A DNA stretch of 64,000 nucleotides from an uncultured bacterium (GCA_947646655.1 CANSHI010000002.1:1-64000), one strand, 5' to 3'; positions 17,745-26,944 are shown, numbered from the stretch's first letter. The notes: a model not told the origin generated them from the sequence alone. Program-made: numbers and translations.

Positions 17745-17773
17745 AATATACCATAAATAAGTAAATAATTCAA
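17745..17773 (-). promoter_or_regulatory. Predicted rplK promoter
   Basis: TTGAAT (17768-17773), 17-bp spacer, TATATT (17745-17750), reading leftward into the rplK leader. Confidence 0.7.
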
Positions 17774-17978
17774 GCATATTCGAAGTAAAAAGTTTTGAAA
17801 TTGTTAGAAAAACTGGTAAAAAGATAACTCCAATTACGTATGGAGTTTATTAGAAGTATCTTCGTTCATCTAATTCATAGAAAAATGATTTCAAGTATGA
17901 AAACTTGTTTATAAATTTAATTTGATAGAGTTAAAAAACTTAGAAAAATGCATATACTAGTTATATATACTTACAGGT

Positions 17979-18007
17979 TTGACTTTTTGACTAATTTGTG
18001 GTATATT
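17979..18007 (+). promoter_or_regulatory. Promoter of the type III toxin-antitoxin locus
   Basis: TTGACT (17979-17984), 17-bp spacer, TATATT (18002-18007) on the plus strand. The transcript would begin near 18014 and run into the tandem RNA repeats. A second TTGACT lies at 17987. Confidence 0.75.
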
Positions 18008-18034
18008 ACGATTGCATTAAAGAGATGCAATGTA

Positions 18035-18136
18035 AATGTTTCTCGCTTACGGGTGGCCTGCGAGTAATAAGTGATCCCGATCGACAATGTTTCTCGCTTA
18101 CGGGTGGATTGCGAGTAATAAGTGATCCCGATTGAA
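18035..18136 (+). repeat. Two tandem 51-nt antitoxin repeats
   Basis: Units 18035-18085 and 18086-18136, both beginning AATGTTTCTCGCTTACGGG. They differ only in a dinucleotide in the loop (CC versus AT) and a few bases at the 3' end (GATCGAC versus GATTGAA). Both predicted pseudoknot stems are identical in the two copies. Confidence 0.95.
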
Positions 18137-18146
18137 AATGTTAGAG

Positions 18147-18179
18147 ACTTCATCTTTTATGGATGAGGTTTTAATTTTG
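18147..18179 (+). terminator. Terminator between antitoxin RNA and toxin
   Basis: ACTTCATC-ttttatg-GATGAGGT hairpin followed by TTTAATTTT. In type III systems a leaky terminator here keeps antitoxin RNA in excess over toxin mRNA. Confidence 0.9.
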
Positions 18180-18217
18180 CTATAGAAGTGGTATTATAAG
18201 GAAACAGGAGGTTTCAA

Positions 18218-18699
18218 ATGAAAGTACAGACAGGCTATTTATACCATATTAAAAATGAATTTTTTGATTTGGTTAATGATGAAAGTTTAATGTGCAAGCA
18301 TGAAATGGGTAAAAAACGTCCCACTTATTTACTATAAGGGATGAAGATATACTTTGGTTTATCCCACTTAGTTCAAAAGTAGAAAAATATAGAAAAATTG
18401 TAAATTTGAAAATAAAAAGATTTGGTTTTTGTAATACTATTATTATTGATAAGGTATTAGATGGAGAAGCGGCAATATTGATTCAAAATGCTTTCCCCAC
18501 TTTAGAAAAATATATTGATCATGTTCATTTAAAAAATGGAAAACCTGCTAAAGTGCCAAGCAATTTATGTAATAAAATATTAGCGAATTTTAAAAAGATG
18601 CAGAAATTGAAAGATAAGGGAATAAATTTATTTTTTACTGATATTGATAAAATAAAGAAACAGATGATTGAAGAACTAGAAAAGACTCAAAATAATTGA
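18218..18699 (+). pseudogene. TenpN-like type III toxin, frameshifted
   Basis: An AGGAGG lies 6 nt before the ATG. The first frame reads MKVQTGYLYHIKNEFFDLVN ... KKRPTYLL and stops at 18335-18337. The family continues in another frame as FTIRDEDILWFIPLSSKVEK, later AILIQNAFPTLEKYIDHVH and DKGINLFFTDIDKI, ending at 18699. Restoring one T in the run at 18328-18330 gives an intact 160-aa protein. The family is an endoribonuclease toxin neutralised by repeat RNA (TenpN/ToxN/CptN superfamily); TenpN is the best match by eye. Broken by a real deletion or a sequencing error; the rest looks undecayed. Confidence 0.85.
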
Positions 18700-18706
18700 G
18701 CCTTTT
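18680..18706. terminator. Bidirectional terminator between toxin and nusG
   Basis: AAAAGACTCA ... TGAGCCTTTT hairpin, one mismatch, between the convergent 3' ends. Confidence 0.7.
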
Positions 18707-19244
18707 AGTTTTCGATTGATACTTGAAATAGTTCTACTTCAACAGGTGTTTCTTGACCAAAAAGGTCGATAAGCACATTTAGTCTTGCATTTTCTTTATC
18801 GATAGTGTCGACTACGCCTATCATACCATTGAATGGTCCATCGATAATTTTAACTTTAGCACCTGTTTCTAATTCTTTTTCAGAATCTAATCTTGTCATT
18901 CCCATAGTTGCTAAAACTTTGTCGATTTCTTGTGGTAGAAGAGGTGTTGGTTTAGCACCTTTACCGCTTGATCCGATAAATCCTGTAACGCCTGGTGTAT
19001 TACGCACGATATACCATGCTTCATCAGTCATGATCATTTCGACTAGAATATAACCTGGAAACATTTTTTTCTTTTTTTCTACAGATTTACCATCTTTATC
19101 AGTAGAAGTTTCGGTAGTCTCAGGAACAATTACTCTAAAAATGTAATCTTGGAATCCCATCGATTCTGTTCTTGCTTCAAGCTTTTCTTTTACTTTAAGT
19201 TCATGACCACTGTAGGTGTTTACTACATACCAAAGTTTATCCAT
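18705..19244 (-). CDS. nusG: Transcription termination/antitermination factor NusG
   Basis: 179 aa. N-terminal NGN domain (KLWYVVNTYSGHELKVKEKL; MFPGYILVEMIMTDEAWYIVRNTPGVTGFIG) and C-terminal KOW domain (GAKVKIIDGPFNGMIGVVD). Binds RNA polymerase and couples transcription to Rho or ribosomes. The ATG of MDKLWYVV is chosen over a TTG three codons upstream. It follows secE by 1 bp, the normal order; the type III locus lies between it and rplK. Confidence 0.97.
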   Translation of the reverse strand: MDKLWYVVNTYSGHELKVKEKLEARTESMGFQDYIFRVIVPETTETSTDKDGKSVEKKKKMFPGYILVEMIMTDEAWYIVRNTPGVTGFIGSSGKGAKPTPLLPQEIDKVLATMGMTRLDSEKELETGAKVKIIDGPFNGMIGVVDTIDKENARLNVLIDLFGQETPVEVELFQVSIEN

Positions 19245-19245
19245 A

Positions 19246-19563
19246 TTAACCAATCCATCCTTGTACTAAAGCGTATAATAAATCAAATAATGCTGACATT
19301 CCTATGAAAAAACCTGCTAATAATGCGATCATAAGAATAGCTGCAAAAGAGTATTTGAATACTTGTTTTTTTGTTGGCCATGTTACTTGTCTCATCTCAG
19401 CTTTTACTTTTGATAAGTAACTTTGCTTGTTACCATTCTCTTTTTTATTAGTTGTTTTTTTATTTCCATTTTTATTATTTTTTGATTTATTTTTCATCTT
19501 ATCGCTTTTTTCGAGCTTTATTTCTTCTAAGCGATTATCAACTTTTACTGTTTCTTTTGCCAT
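19246..19563 (-). CDS. secE: Preprotein translocase subunit SecE
   Basis: 105 aa. The C-terminal 60 residues are typical SecE with one membrane helix (EMRQVTWPTKKQVFKYSFAAILMIALLAGFFIG). The N-terminal 45 residues are an unusually long, very Lys/Asn-rich cytoplasmic extension. GGAGG precedes the ATG. Operon with nusG; rpmG, often upstream, is not here. Confidence 0.95.
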   Translation of the reverse strand: MAKETVKVDNRLEEIKLEKSDKMKNKSKNNKNGNKKTTNKKENGNKQSYLSKVKAEMRQVTWPTKKQVFKYSFAAILMIALLAGFFIGMSALFDLLYALVQGWIG

Positions 19564-19606
19564 TTTTATAATTCCTCCAAAATAAAAACACCTGTGTGCT
19601 ATGTAT

Positions 19607-19635
19607 AATATAACATAGAATTAGGCGTTTTGCAA
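19607..19635 (-). promoter_or_regulatory. Predicted secE-nusG promoter
   Basis: TTGCAA (19630-19635), 17-bp spacer, TATATT (19607-19612), reading leftward. Confidence 0.7.
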
Positions 19636-19642
19636 CGATTTT

Positions 19643-21388
19643 TTACATTCTTTCTGGAATGTCGATTCCTAATATATTTAGGATAAATTCGTTTGTTTTT
19701 AAAACTATATCGCTCATTAGAAGCCATGAGCTTTGTTTATCTTTATCGGTTTCTTTTAAAATGTAATTGTCACTGTAGAAAGTATTGTATAGATTAGTCA
19801 ATTTGAAAATGTATTCACATAATTCTCCTAATGATTTTGTCTCTATCGTTCTTTCTAAAACTTCACTAAGTTTTAGAAGATGTATTATAATGTTTCTTTC
19901 TGTTTCAGTTGATATTTTTGTATATTTATTAAAGGAAAGTTTTAATTCTCTACTTTTATTAAAAATGGATTTTATACGCACTGTATTATATAAAAGATAA
20001 GGTCCTGTTTTTCCATTTAAATCGGCAAACTTCTCAGGGTCAAAAATGTAATCAGAAGCGTTGTTTGGTAATAAGTCAGCAAACTTAATGGCTGAGATTG
20101 AAACTATTTTAGCAAGATTTTGCTTGTCTTCTTCGTTTAATTCAGTTTCAATTTTCTTGTAACACTCATTGTAAACGAGTTGATAAAGTTCGTTTAAACT
20201 CATGACTCCCCCATCACGTGTTTTAAAAGGCCGACCATCTTTGCCATTCATCGTACCAAAACCGATAAATTTTAGTTTTATATTTTCATCGATGATTTTA
20301 GTTTTGTAAGCAGCGCGGAAAGTTTGAATAAAGTGTAGTTCTTGTCTGCTGTCGGTTAAGTACCATATTTCATCAAAATCAAATCTTTTTTTTCGGCCAT
20401 AGATGGTTGCTAATTCTGTCGTCGCGTATAATACGCCTCCATCAGATTTTTTTAGCATGAAAGGTGGAATTTCTTTTTTGTCTGTATCTTCGTTTACAAA
20501 AATTACTTCTGCACCATTACTAATACTTGTGTAATTGTTCGATTCTAAATATTGTAGTAATTCTTCAATGTACTGATCGGCATCGCTTTCGCCTTCCCAA
20601 AGGTCAAAAGTAGTATTTAGTAATGTATAAATTTCTTTAATGTATGTACTAGATGTATTGACAATATGTTTCCAAAGCGCTGTAATTCCCGGATTTCCGT
20701 TTTGAAGTTCATTTGTAATCTTTCTTGCTTCGTTTAAATAGTCTTCGTCTTCTTTAGATTTAGCACTGGCAGTTGGGTATATTTCTCGAAGTTGATCGTT
20801 AGTGACTGGACTATTTTTAGGATATTCTCCTTTAAAATCGGGGTCGAAGTAAGGTAGTTCGGGATGACGTTTTTTAATTTCTAACATAACTAGTCCCATC
20901 GGTCTACCCCAGTCGCCTAAATGAACATCACTTATCGTTTTATACCCACATGCATTAAGCAATCGTTTTAAAGCTTCTCCGTGAGTTGCACTTCTTAAAT
21001 GGCCTACATGAAGTTCTTTTGCAATATTGGCTCCTCCATAATCTAGAAAGATAGTTTGACCTTCTTGCCAATATAAATTTTTGGAAAAGTCTTTATTTAG
21101 TTCATTCATATAATTGATAAGAGTTTCATCACTAAAAGAAATATTTATAAATCCAGGTCCAGCAACATTGACATTTTTATAAGCTTCCATTTCGCTCAGT
21201 TTTTCTTTTATTTGTTCTGCTAAGTCACGTGGATTTTGTTTATTAAGTCCAGCAATTTTCATACATCCATTGTATTGATAGTCACCTAAATCAGCACGGT
21301 TAGATGTTACTATTTGAACTTCTTCCTGATATCCTAGACTGTTTAGTATTTCTTCTAAATCTTTTTTTAATTTTTTGATTAAATACAT
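19643..21388 (-). CDS. argS: Arginyl-tRNA synthetase
   Basis: 581 aa. Class I synthetase with an N-terminal Add-1 domain, HIGH-type motif ELHVGHLRSA after GGANIAK, and the C-terminal DALR anticodon-binding domain. Instead of KMSKS it has the loop FGTMNGKDGRPFKTRDGG, typical of ArgS proteins that lack KMSKS. Charges tRNA-Arg. A single gene between secE and ung, with no T-box seen upstream. Confidence 0.96.
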   Translation of the reverse strand: MYLIKKLKKDLEEILNSLGYQEEVQIVTSNRADLGDYQYNGCMKIAGLNKQNPRDLAEQIKEKLSEMEAYKNVNVAGPGFINISFSDETLINYMNELNKDFSKNLYWQEGQTIFLDYGGANIAKELHVGHLRSATHGEALKRLLNACGYKTISDVHLGDWGRPMGLVMLEIKKRHPELPYFDPDFKGEYPKNSPVTNDQLREIYPTASAKSKEDEDYLNEARKITNELQNGNPGITALWKHIVNTSSTYIKEIYTLLNTTFDLWEGESDADQYIEELLQYLESNNYTSISNGAEVIFVNEDTDKKEIPPFMLKKSDGGVLYATTELATIYGRKKRFDFDEIWYLTDSRQELHFIQTFRAAYKTKIIDENIKLKFIGFGTMNGKDGRPFKTRDGGVMSLNELYQLVYNECYKKIETELNEEDKQNLAKIVSISAIKFADLLPNNASDYIFDPEKFADLNGKTGPYLLYNTVRIKSIFNKSRELKLSFNKYTKISTETERNIIIHLLKLSEVLERTIETKSLGELCEYIFKLTNLYNTFYSDNYILKETDKDKQSSWLLMSDIVLKTNEFILNILGIDIPERM

Positions 21389-21485
21389 AAGTATCTTTTC
21401 CTCTCTTTTTATAACTTTGTAAGATCGTTTTTATTGTAACATATAATTTAAGAAAAAAAAACTTTTAGTGAAGTTCTAAAAATTT

Positions 21486-22154
21486 TTAAAGTTGCCAATC
21501 GATCGGTTTGATATTGTTCTTGATTAAAAAGTCATTAGTTTTAGAAAATGGTTTAGAACCAAAAAATCCGTTGTTGGCACTGAAGGGAGATGGATGGGTA
21601 GATTCTACTATAAAATGGTTAGGATTAGTTATATAAAATTTTTTGCTTCTCGCAAAAGAACCCCATAAGATGAATACGACGGGAGTTTCTTTTTCGTTTA
21701 GTTTTTTTATAATACTGTCAGTAAAATATTCCCAACCGAGACTGCTGTGACTTCCTGCTTTATCTTTTTCTACTGTCAGAATAGAGTTTAATAGTAAAAC
21801 TCCTTCTTTAGCCCATTTTGTTAAATCCCCACAGTCGCGCGGTTCTACGATTCCTAAGTCGCTATATATTTCTTTATAAATATTTTGAAGTGATGGAGGT
21901 ACTCTGACTCCAGGTCTTACTGAGAATGATAGTCCATGAGCCTCTCCTACTCCATGATATGGGTCTTGTCCAACTATAACAACTTTGACATTGTCAAAGG
22001 GTGTGAGTTTAAGCGCTTCAAAGATGTGGTCTCTAGGTGGAAATACTGTTTTAGTTTCATATTCTTTTTTTGCTAAAACCATCGTATTGTAAAATTCTTT
22101 GGTGCTTGTGACGTCTTTTAAGACTTCGTCCCAGTCGTTTTTAAATATTTCCAT
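21486..22154 (-). CDS. ung: Uracil-DNA glycosylase
   Basis: 222 aa, family 1 UDG. The water-activating motif is GQDPYHGVGEAHGLSFSV, the DNA-intercalating motif HPSPFSANNGFFG. Removes uracil from DNA at the start of base excision repair. It follows rlmH by 14 bp in the same operon. Confidence 0.97.
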   Translation of the reverse strand: MEIFKNDWDEVLKDVTSTKEFYNTMVLAKKEYETKTVFPPRDHIFEALKLTPFDNVKVVIVGQDPYHGVGEAHGLSFSVRPGVRVPPSLQNIYKEIYSDLGIVEPRDCGDLTKWAKEGVLLLNSILTVEKDKAGSHSSLGWEYFTDSIIKKLNEKETPVVFILWGSFARSKKFYITNPNHFIVESTHPSPFSANNGFFGSKPFSKTNDFLIKNNIKPIDWQL

Positions 22155-22168
22155 TTTTTACTTCCTTA

Positions 22169-22606
22169 CTACTTATGATATGTTTCATGATTATTGATTT
22201 TAAATGAACGATAAATCTGTTCTAATAATACTCCTCTAAATAATCCGTGTGGCATCGTGAAGTCCGAAAAAGATAATTTTAGGTCGGCACGATTTTTAAC
22301 TGCATCTAATAATCCTTCAGAACTTCCTATTATAAAAGTTATAGTACCAGCTTGTTGAAATGCTTTATCGATAGTTTGGGCTAGTTCGATACTGTTTAAT
22401 TTTTTCCCTTCTATACAACAGGCAATTACAAATTCACGAATATTTATATTTTTTAATATTTTTTCCGATTCTTTTACTAAGTCGTTTTCGTCATCTAATT
22501 CGATCACTTGTATTTTATGATACTTAGATATTCTTTTTTGGTAATCATCTATTAAACTATTTAGATAAGATTCTTTGATTTTGCCTAAGCAAATAATTTT
22601 TATCAT
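22169..22606 (-). CDS. rlmH: 23S rRNA pseudouridine-1915 N3-methyltransferase RlmH
   Basis: 145 aa, SPOUT family. IGSSEGLLDAV and the C-terminal MPHGLFRGVLLEQIYRSFKI knot are diagnostic; the protein ends NHETYHK, close to the usual YHK end. Its ATG overlaps the walJ stop codon (ATGA). Confidence 0.96.
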   Translation of the reverse strand: MIKIICLGKIKESYLNSLIDDYQKRISKYHKIQVIELDDENDLVKESEKILKNINIREFVIACCIEGKKLNSIELAQTIDKAFQQAGTITFIIGSSEGLLDAVKNRADLKLSFSDFTMPHGLFRGVLLEQIYRSFKINNHETYHK

Positions 22607-23367
22607 ACTTTAATACCTTCTGTTTTTTCTCTTTGTTTGGCAACTATTATTTCTTTAAAATCTATTTCATATTCTTTCAGCGTTTTTTTCACAGTATGTA
22701 ATGCTTCTTCTTCTGTATTGTTTTCTTTGCTGAGATGCGCTAAAATTACTTTTTTAGTGTTTGGACCGATCAATTTTGATAAGTAAAATCCTGAGGAATT
22801 ATTAGATAGATGTCCATGATCGCTAAGTATTCTCGACTTTAACCATTTGGGATAAGGACCATTCATCAGTAATTCTACGTCGTGATTGGCCTCGATAACA
22901 TAAAGGTTTTTATTGTACAATAAGTCAAAATATTTTTGATTAAGATATCCTGTGTCCGTAACGTATACAACTGAGGAAGTGGCATCTTCGATTAAGTACC
23001 CTCTCGAATCTATCGCATCGTGAGAAGTTTTAAAAGGTGTCACTTTGGTTTTTCCTATCTCAATGGGATTACTGCTAATTATAACATTATTGTAATCATG
23101 AAGAGGTTCTAATACTTCGTACATTCCTTCTGTTACTACTATTTTGGCATGATTTTTTTTGATAAATGTTTTAAGAGCTCCTGTATGATCGGTATGAGTG
23201 TGTGTCATAAAGATATAGTCGATGTCGGTGGCTAAAATGCCTAGATCTTTTAAGTTGTTAGTTATATACTTAGTGTTCATTCCTATATCTATTAAAATTT
23301 TTGCATCTTCTGTTTCAACAAATGTGCAGTTGCCTTCTGAACCAGAAGCTAGTACACTTACTAACAT
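22603..23367 (-). CDS. walJ: WalJ/YycJ metallo-beta-lactamase-fold hydrolase
   Basis: 254 aa. Metal-binding motif THTHTDHTGA and downstream His/Asp residues (DTGYLNQ, SDHGHLSN). YycJ/WalJ is a 5'-3' exonuclease-type MBL protein, linked in Firmicutes to the WalRK regulon and DNA repair. WalRK genes are not next to it here. It overlaps rlmH by 4 bp and the upstream peptidase gene by 7 bp, so translation is coupled. It ends in TGA. Confidence 0.9.
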   Translation of the reverse strand: MLVSVLASGSEGNCTFVETEDAKILIDIGMNTKYITNNLKDLGILATDIDYIFMTHTHTDHTGALKTFIKKNHAKIVVTEGMYEVLEPLHDYNNVIISSNPIEIGKTKVTPFKTSHDAIDSRGYLIEDATSSVVYVTDTGYLNQKYFDLLYNKNLYVIEANHDVELLMNGPYPKWLKSRILSDHGHLSNNSSGFYLSKLIGPNTKKVILAHLSKENNTEEEALHTVKKTLKEYEIDFKEIIVAKQREKTEGIKV

Positions 23368-24857
23368 TGGAATGCCACCTTACAAGGGTTTACTTTTCCG
23401 CCACTTGGATCATTTATTTCAAAGTGAAGGTGAGGTCCTGTTGATGAACCACTAGATCCCATGCTTCCAATAACTTGTCCTTTAGTTATATTTTGACCAG
23501 GAGATACTTTGATATTTTTTAACATATGAGCATAAATGATCGTGTATGATCCAGTTTTGACTTTAACAAAGTTACCATAGCTACCACCACACATACTTCC
23601 CAAATATCCTCGTTCTGGACAAGTATTATTAATTTCAACTACTACAGCATCAGTTGCCGAGAATATTGGGGCTCCTTTTCCTCCTGCTCCTGAGATATCG
23701 AGTGCGCCATGCAATCTTCCCCAACGGTATTCAAATTTCGTAGTTAAGATATAAGGTGTGAGTGTAGGCCAAACCCAGTCTCCTGTTGCATCAGGTGGAA
23801 CATAGTTAAAGCTGTTAGTCGGTTTAGTTCCTACAACAACTATTTTGTCTATAGGAGCTTTTAGTTCGGTATTTTCATTAATAATTACTGAAAGACGTTC
23901 ACCGTTTCTAGCTTTAACAGTTTCTCGTACTCTACTTAATCCTTGTACTCCTTCTTGTTTGGTTGTTTTATAGTTTGCATATAATGTTTTGTCTTTTTCG
24001 GTTACAGTTTTGAAAGGCACTTGTACGTCTTCAACTATTTCTGATTCTTCAACAACATTAAATAGCGGGTTGATAAGTCCAATGTTTAGTTTTTGACCTG
24101 GACTTAAGAGTGCTTTTTCGCTGACAAGGTTTTGATTTGCGATTAAAAGCTCGGCAGTATTAAGTTTGTTAGCTTCTGCAACAGTTGCGATAGTATCGCC
24201 TTCTTTTACTGTGTATTCTTCTTGATCTTCGAGTGTTCCGAAAAGAAGATATTTTGTTAAATCGCTGGCATTGTCTATTATCATATCTTCAACATTAAGA
24301 AAAGCTTCTTTGACAGTTATTTTTTCTTCGAAATAAACATTTTTGATTATTTTTCCTGTGTCAGTTATTTCTATTTGATTATCTTTGATGTAAGCTTCTA
24401 AGTTTTCTGTTTTTATGAAAGCACTTACGGCTTCTTTTAATGCAGGTTCAATGTCTTCACGATTTAAAATGTTTATCGTTTTGGCTTCTCCTTCCGATGG
24501 CTTAATTGTTATCGTGTAACCAGCAATAGTAAAGTTACTTTTTTCGGCGATCATTTTGTATATTTCTTCAGCGGTCTTAAGTTTTTTACTATATGTCGTG
24601 TACTCAATTGCTTCTAATCCTTCAGGAGGATAAACTTTATCTACTTTGAACTCTTTTTTTATCGTTTCTTGTTCAGCATCTATTAAATCATATAAGGCTT
24701 CTCTGTTTTCGATGAGGCCAATTTTTTTTCCGTCTAAATAAACTTGGTAGACATTTTTTGCCTCGTCGGGATTTATGCGAGATAAGCCGATTATTAGAAG
24801 TAACCCTATAGTTAAAATTACTAGTAAGAATCCTCCTATACTAATCTTTCTTTTCAT
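23361..24857 (-). CDS. Membrane-anchored M23 peptidase with LysM and G5 domains
   Basis: 498 aa. N-terminal membrane anchor (about residues 5-27), a region of about 180 residues, LysM (EYTVKEGDTIATVAEANKL at about 214), a G5 domain, and a C-terminal LytM/M23 domain with zinc ligands in HGALD and HLHFE. Likely a peptidoglycan endopeptidase acting outside the membrane in growth, division or sporulation. It overlaps dnaB by 17 bp and walJ by 7 bp, an unusual tight coupling with a replication gene. Confidence 0.92.
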   Translation of the reverse strand: MKRKISIGGFLLVILTIGLLLIIGLSRINPDEAKNVYQVYLDGKKIGLIENREALYDLIDAEQETIKKEFKVDKVYPPEGLEAIEYTTYSKKLKTAEEIYKMIAEKSNFTIAGYTITIKPSEGEAKTINILNREDIEPALKEAVSAFIKTENLEAYIKDNQIEITDTGKIIKNVYFEEKITVKEAFLNVEDMIIDNASDLTKYLLFGTLEDQEEYTVKEGDTIATVAEANKLNTAELLIANQNLVSEKALLSPGQKLNIGLINPLFNVVEESEIVEDVQVPFKTVTEKDKTLYANYKTTKQEGVQGLSRVRETVKARNGERLSVIINENTELKAPIDKIVVVGTKPTNSFNYVPPDATGDWVWPTLTPYILTTKFEYRWGRLHGALDISGAGGKGAPIFSATDAVVVEINNTCPERGYLGSMCGGSYGNFVKVKTGSYTIIYAHMLKNIKVSPGQNITKGQVIGSMGSSGSSTGPHLHFEINDPSGGKVNPCKVAFQC

Positions 24858-26208
24858 CTTTTATATCATCCTCTTTCTTAATATAATCCATGAAGTTACT
24901 AAAGTTTTTCTCGAACAATAGTTCTACAGTACCTGTATTACCACCACGATGTTTTCCGACTATGAACTCTGTAACGGATGTGCTTTTAGATAAATCGTGT
25001 TTATCAGGATTGTAATAATCGTCACGGTATAGGAAAGCTACTATATCGGCATCTTGCTCGATTGAACCTGATTCACGAAGGTCAGACATTATCGGTCTTT
25101 TATCTTCACGCAATTCAACTGCACGTGACAATTGGGCAGCAGCAATAACGGGAACTTTTAGTTCTATAGCCATTGTTTTTAAGGAACGAGAAATTTCTGA
25201 TACCTCTTGCTGACGGTTTCCAGCGTATCTAGCTCCACCTTGAATAAGCTGAAGGTAATCGATAATTACTAATCCAAGTCCACTTGCAGAGCTTGAAAGC
25301 CTTCGACATTTAGCACGTATATCTCCGACTGTAATTCCCGATGTATCTTCGATATATATATTTGTTTCGCCTAATTCACTCATGGCTTCGTTGATTTTTT
25401 GCCAATCTTTATCATCTAATTGACCAGTTTTAAGTCTTTTCATGTCGATTCCGCCGACTGATCCGATCATACGCTCAGCTAACTGTTCAGCTCCCATCTC
25501 TAAGTTGAAGATTGCTACAGCTTTCGGAGTAGAAAGAGCGGCATTTATTGCAAGGTTTAAAACAAAAGCAGTTTTTCCCATGGCAGGACGTGCTGCGATG
25601 ATGATCAGTTCGTTTTCGTGCAGTCCACTAGTCATCATATCTAGTTCTGTAAAACCAGTCGGCAAGCCTGTAATTGCAGAGCCATTTTTGGCAAGGTACT
25701 CTATTCTTGCCTGTGTAGTTCGCAAAACTTCACTGATACTTTTAAATTCTCCTGATTTTCTTTCTTTTGTTACTGTGAATATTTGCTTTTCTGCATTATC
25801 GACCACTTCGTTAGTGTCGCTAGACTCTTCGTACGCTGATGTTGTGATATCGGTAGATACTTCTATGAGTCTTCTACGAAGATATTTTTCTTGAACGATA
25901 TTTATGTAATATTCTAAATTGGCAGCACTTACAATGGAGTCGACAACATCACTTAGGTATTCTAATCCTCCTATGAGAGCTAATGTGTTATTTTTTTCAA
26001 GTTCGTTCGTCATTGTAGTGTAATCGATAGGTTTTTTATTTTCGTGAAGGTTAAAGATTGCTTCAAAAATTTTTCTATTAGCTTCACTGAAAAACATTTC
26101 GGGAGTCAAGTTTTCACAAACTTTGTCGGCTGCAGTTGGCATGAGAAAACATGCACTTAAAACAGACATTTCAGCTTCTAAATTCTGTGGCATTTTTCTT
26201 GCAGCCAT
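24841..26208 (-). CDS. dnaB: Replicative DNA helicase DnaB (DnaC in Bacillus)
   Basis: 455 aa. N-terminal primase-interacting domain, RecA-like C-terminal domain with Walker A AARPAMGKTAF and Walker B LVIIDYLQLI, and an Arg-rich QLSRAVELREDKRP segment. Hexameric helicase of the replication fork. The start at MAARKMPQ is set by AAAGGAG upstream; a GTG three codons earlier overlaps that site. Placed after rplI as in B. subtilis. Confidence 0.97.
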   Translation of the reverse strand: MAARKMPQNLEAEMSVLSACFLMPTAADKVCENLTPEMFFSEANRKIFEAIFNLHENKKPIDYTTMTNELEKNNTLALIGGLEYLSDVVDSIVSAANLEYYINIVQEKYLRRRLIEVSTDITTSAYEESSDTNEVVDNAEKQIFTVTKERKSGEFKSISEVLRTTQARIEYLAKNGSAITGLPTGFTELDMMTSGLHENELIIIAARPAMGKTAFVLNLAINAALSTPKAVAIFNLEMGAEQLAERMIGSVGGIDMKRLKTGQLDDKDWQKINEAMSELGETNIYIEDTSGITVGDIRAKCRRLSSSASGLGLVIIDYLQLIQGGARYAGNRQQEVSEISRSLKTMAIELKVPVIAAAQLSRAVELREDKRPIMSDLRESGSIEQDADIVAFLYRDDYYNPDKHDLSKSTSVTEFIVGKHRGGNTGTVELLFEKNFSNFMDYIKKEDDIKDEKKD

Positions 26209-26221
26209 ATGTTTCACTCCT

Positions 26222-26659
26222 TTAAATGATTTGGATTCTCAATGTTGCACAAACTTTTTTGTGTAATTGTATTTTTACTTCATGTACTCCAAGAGTATCA
26301 ATTTTGTTTTTTAATTCGATAGTTTTCTTGTCGATATTATAACCTTGTTTTTTTAGTTCGTCCGCTAAAAATTTGGTAGATACCGTTCCAAATAGTTTTC
26401 CATCTTTTCCTGATTTTAAGTTAATTTTAAATTCTTTTTTTTCTAATTTTGCTTTTATTGCTTTGCACTCCTCGACGAGTCGAGCTTCATCTTCAGCGCG
26501 TTTATCTAATTCCTCATTTAATATATTTTTACTAGTTTTTGTATATTGAACAGCAAGTTTGTTTTTGATAAGAAAATTTGTAGCATACCCATCACTTACG
26601 TCGATAATGTCATCTTTTTTTCCTTGTTTTTTAACATCTTGTAATAATATTACTTTCAT
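26222..26659 (-). CDS. rplI: 50S ribosomal protein L9
   Basis: 145 aa. [26 protein letters not shown] is the canonical L9 N-terminal domain, joined by a long helix to the C-terminal domain ([12 protein letters not shown]). Binds 23S rRNA near the L1 stalk. Preceded by GGAG. Confidence 0.97.
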   Translation of the reverse strand: MKVILLQDVKKQGKKDDIIDVSDGYATNFLIKNKLAVQYTKTSKNILNEELDKRAEDEARLVEECKAIKAKLEKKEFKINLKSGKDGKLFGTVSTKFLADELKKQGYNIDKKTIELKNKIDTLGVHEVKIQLHKKVCATLRIQII

Positions 26660-26703
26660 GAGTAATCATCTCCTTTTTGGCTAGAAATATTATATCAGAA
26701 TAT

Positions 26704-26732
26704 GAAAAAAAAATAAACCCTTTAAGGTTTAT
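26704..26732 (-). terminator. Terminator after rpsR
   Basis: ATAAACC-TTAAAG-GGTTTAT followed by eight T on the minus strand, overlapping the end of rpsR. Confidence 0.85.
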
Positions 26733-26944
26733 CTTACGAATGGTATTAAAGCCATGAAACGTGCTCTTTTTACTTGTTCAGCGATATGTCTTTGGTGTTC
26801 AGCACAAGCACCAGTCATTCTTCTAGGTAGTATTCTACCTTTTTCATTTATATATTTAAGTATGATTGGTACATCTTTGTAATCGACTGTTTTTTTATTG
26901 CACATTTGACAAATTTTCTTTTTCTTACGATAAAATTCTGCCAT
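26729..26944 (-). CDS. rpsR: 30S ribosomal protein S18
   Basis: 71 aa. KKICQMCNKKTVDYKDV and RGRILPRRMTGACAEHQRHIAEQVKRAR type sequence, ending ALIPFV. Its Cys pattern (CQMC ... CAEH) suggests the zinc-binding form. Last gene of rpsF-ssb-rpsR. Confidence 0.97.
   Translation of the reverse strand: MAEFYRKKKKICQMCNKKTVDYKDVPIILKYINEKGRILPRRMTGACAEHQRHIAEQVKRARFMALIPFVR

Larger units (their letters stand above)
18014..18179 (+). ncRNA. Candidate type III antitoxin RNA (ToxI/TenpI-like)
   Basis: Short transcript: a 5' hairpin (TTGCAT / ATGCAA), two tandem 51-nt repeats, the first bases of a third copy (AATGTT at 18137), and a terminator. It lies 38 bp before a TenpN-like toxin gene, the standard layout of type III systems, where repeats are cut out by the toxin and bind it as pseudoknots. 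Each repeat can form stem CTCGC/GCGAG with loop CGGG pairing to the downstream CCCG, an H-type pseudoknot. The transcript ends are inferred from promoter and terminator positions. Confidence 0.85.

Noticed and set aside
18035-18136. CRISPR array or riboswitch as the meaning of the tandem repeats
   Set aside because: Two adjacent 51-nt copies have no spacers, and the position before a TenpN-like gene with an intervening terminator fits a type III antitoxin better.
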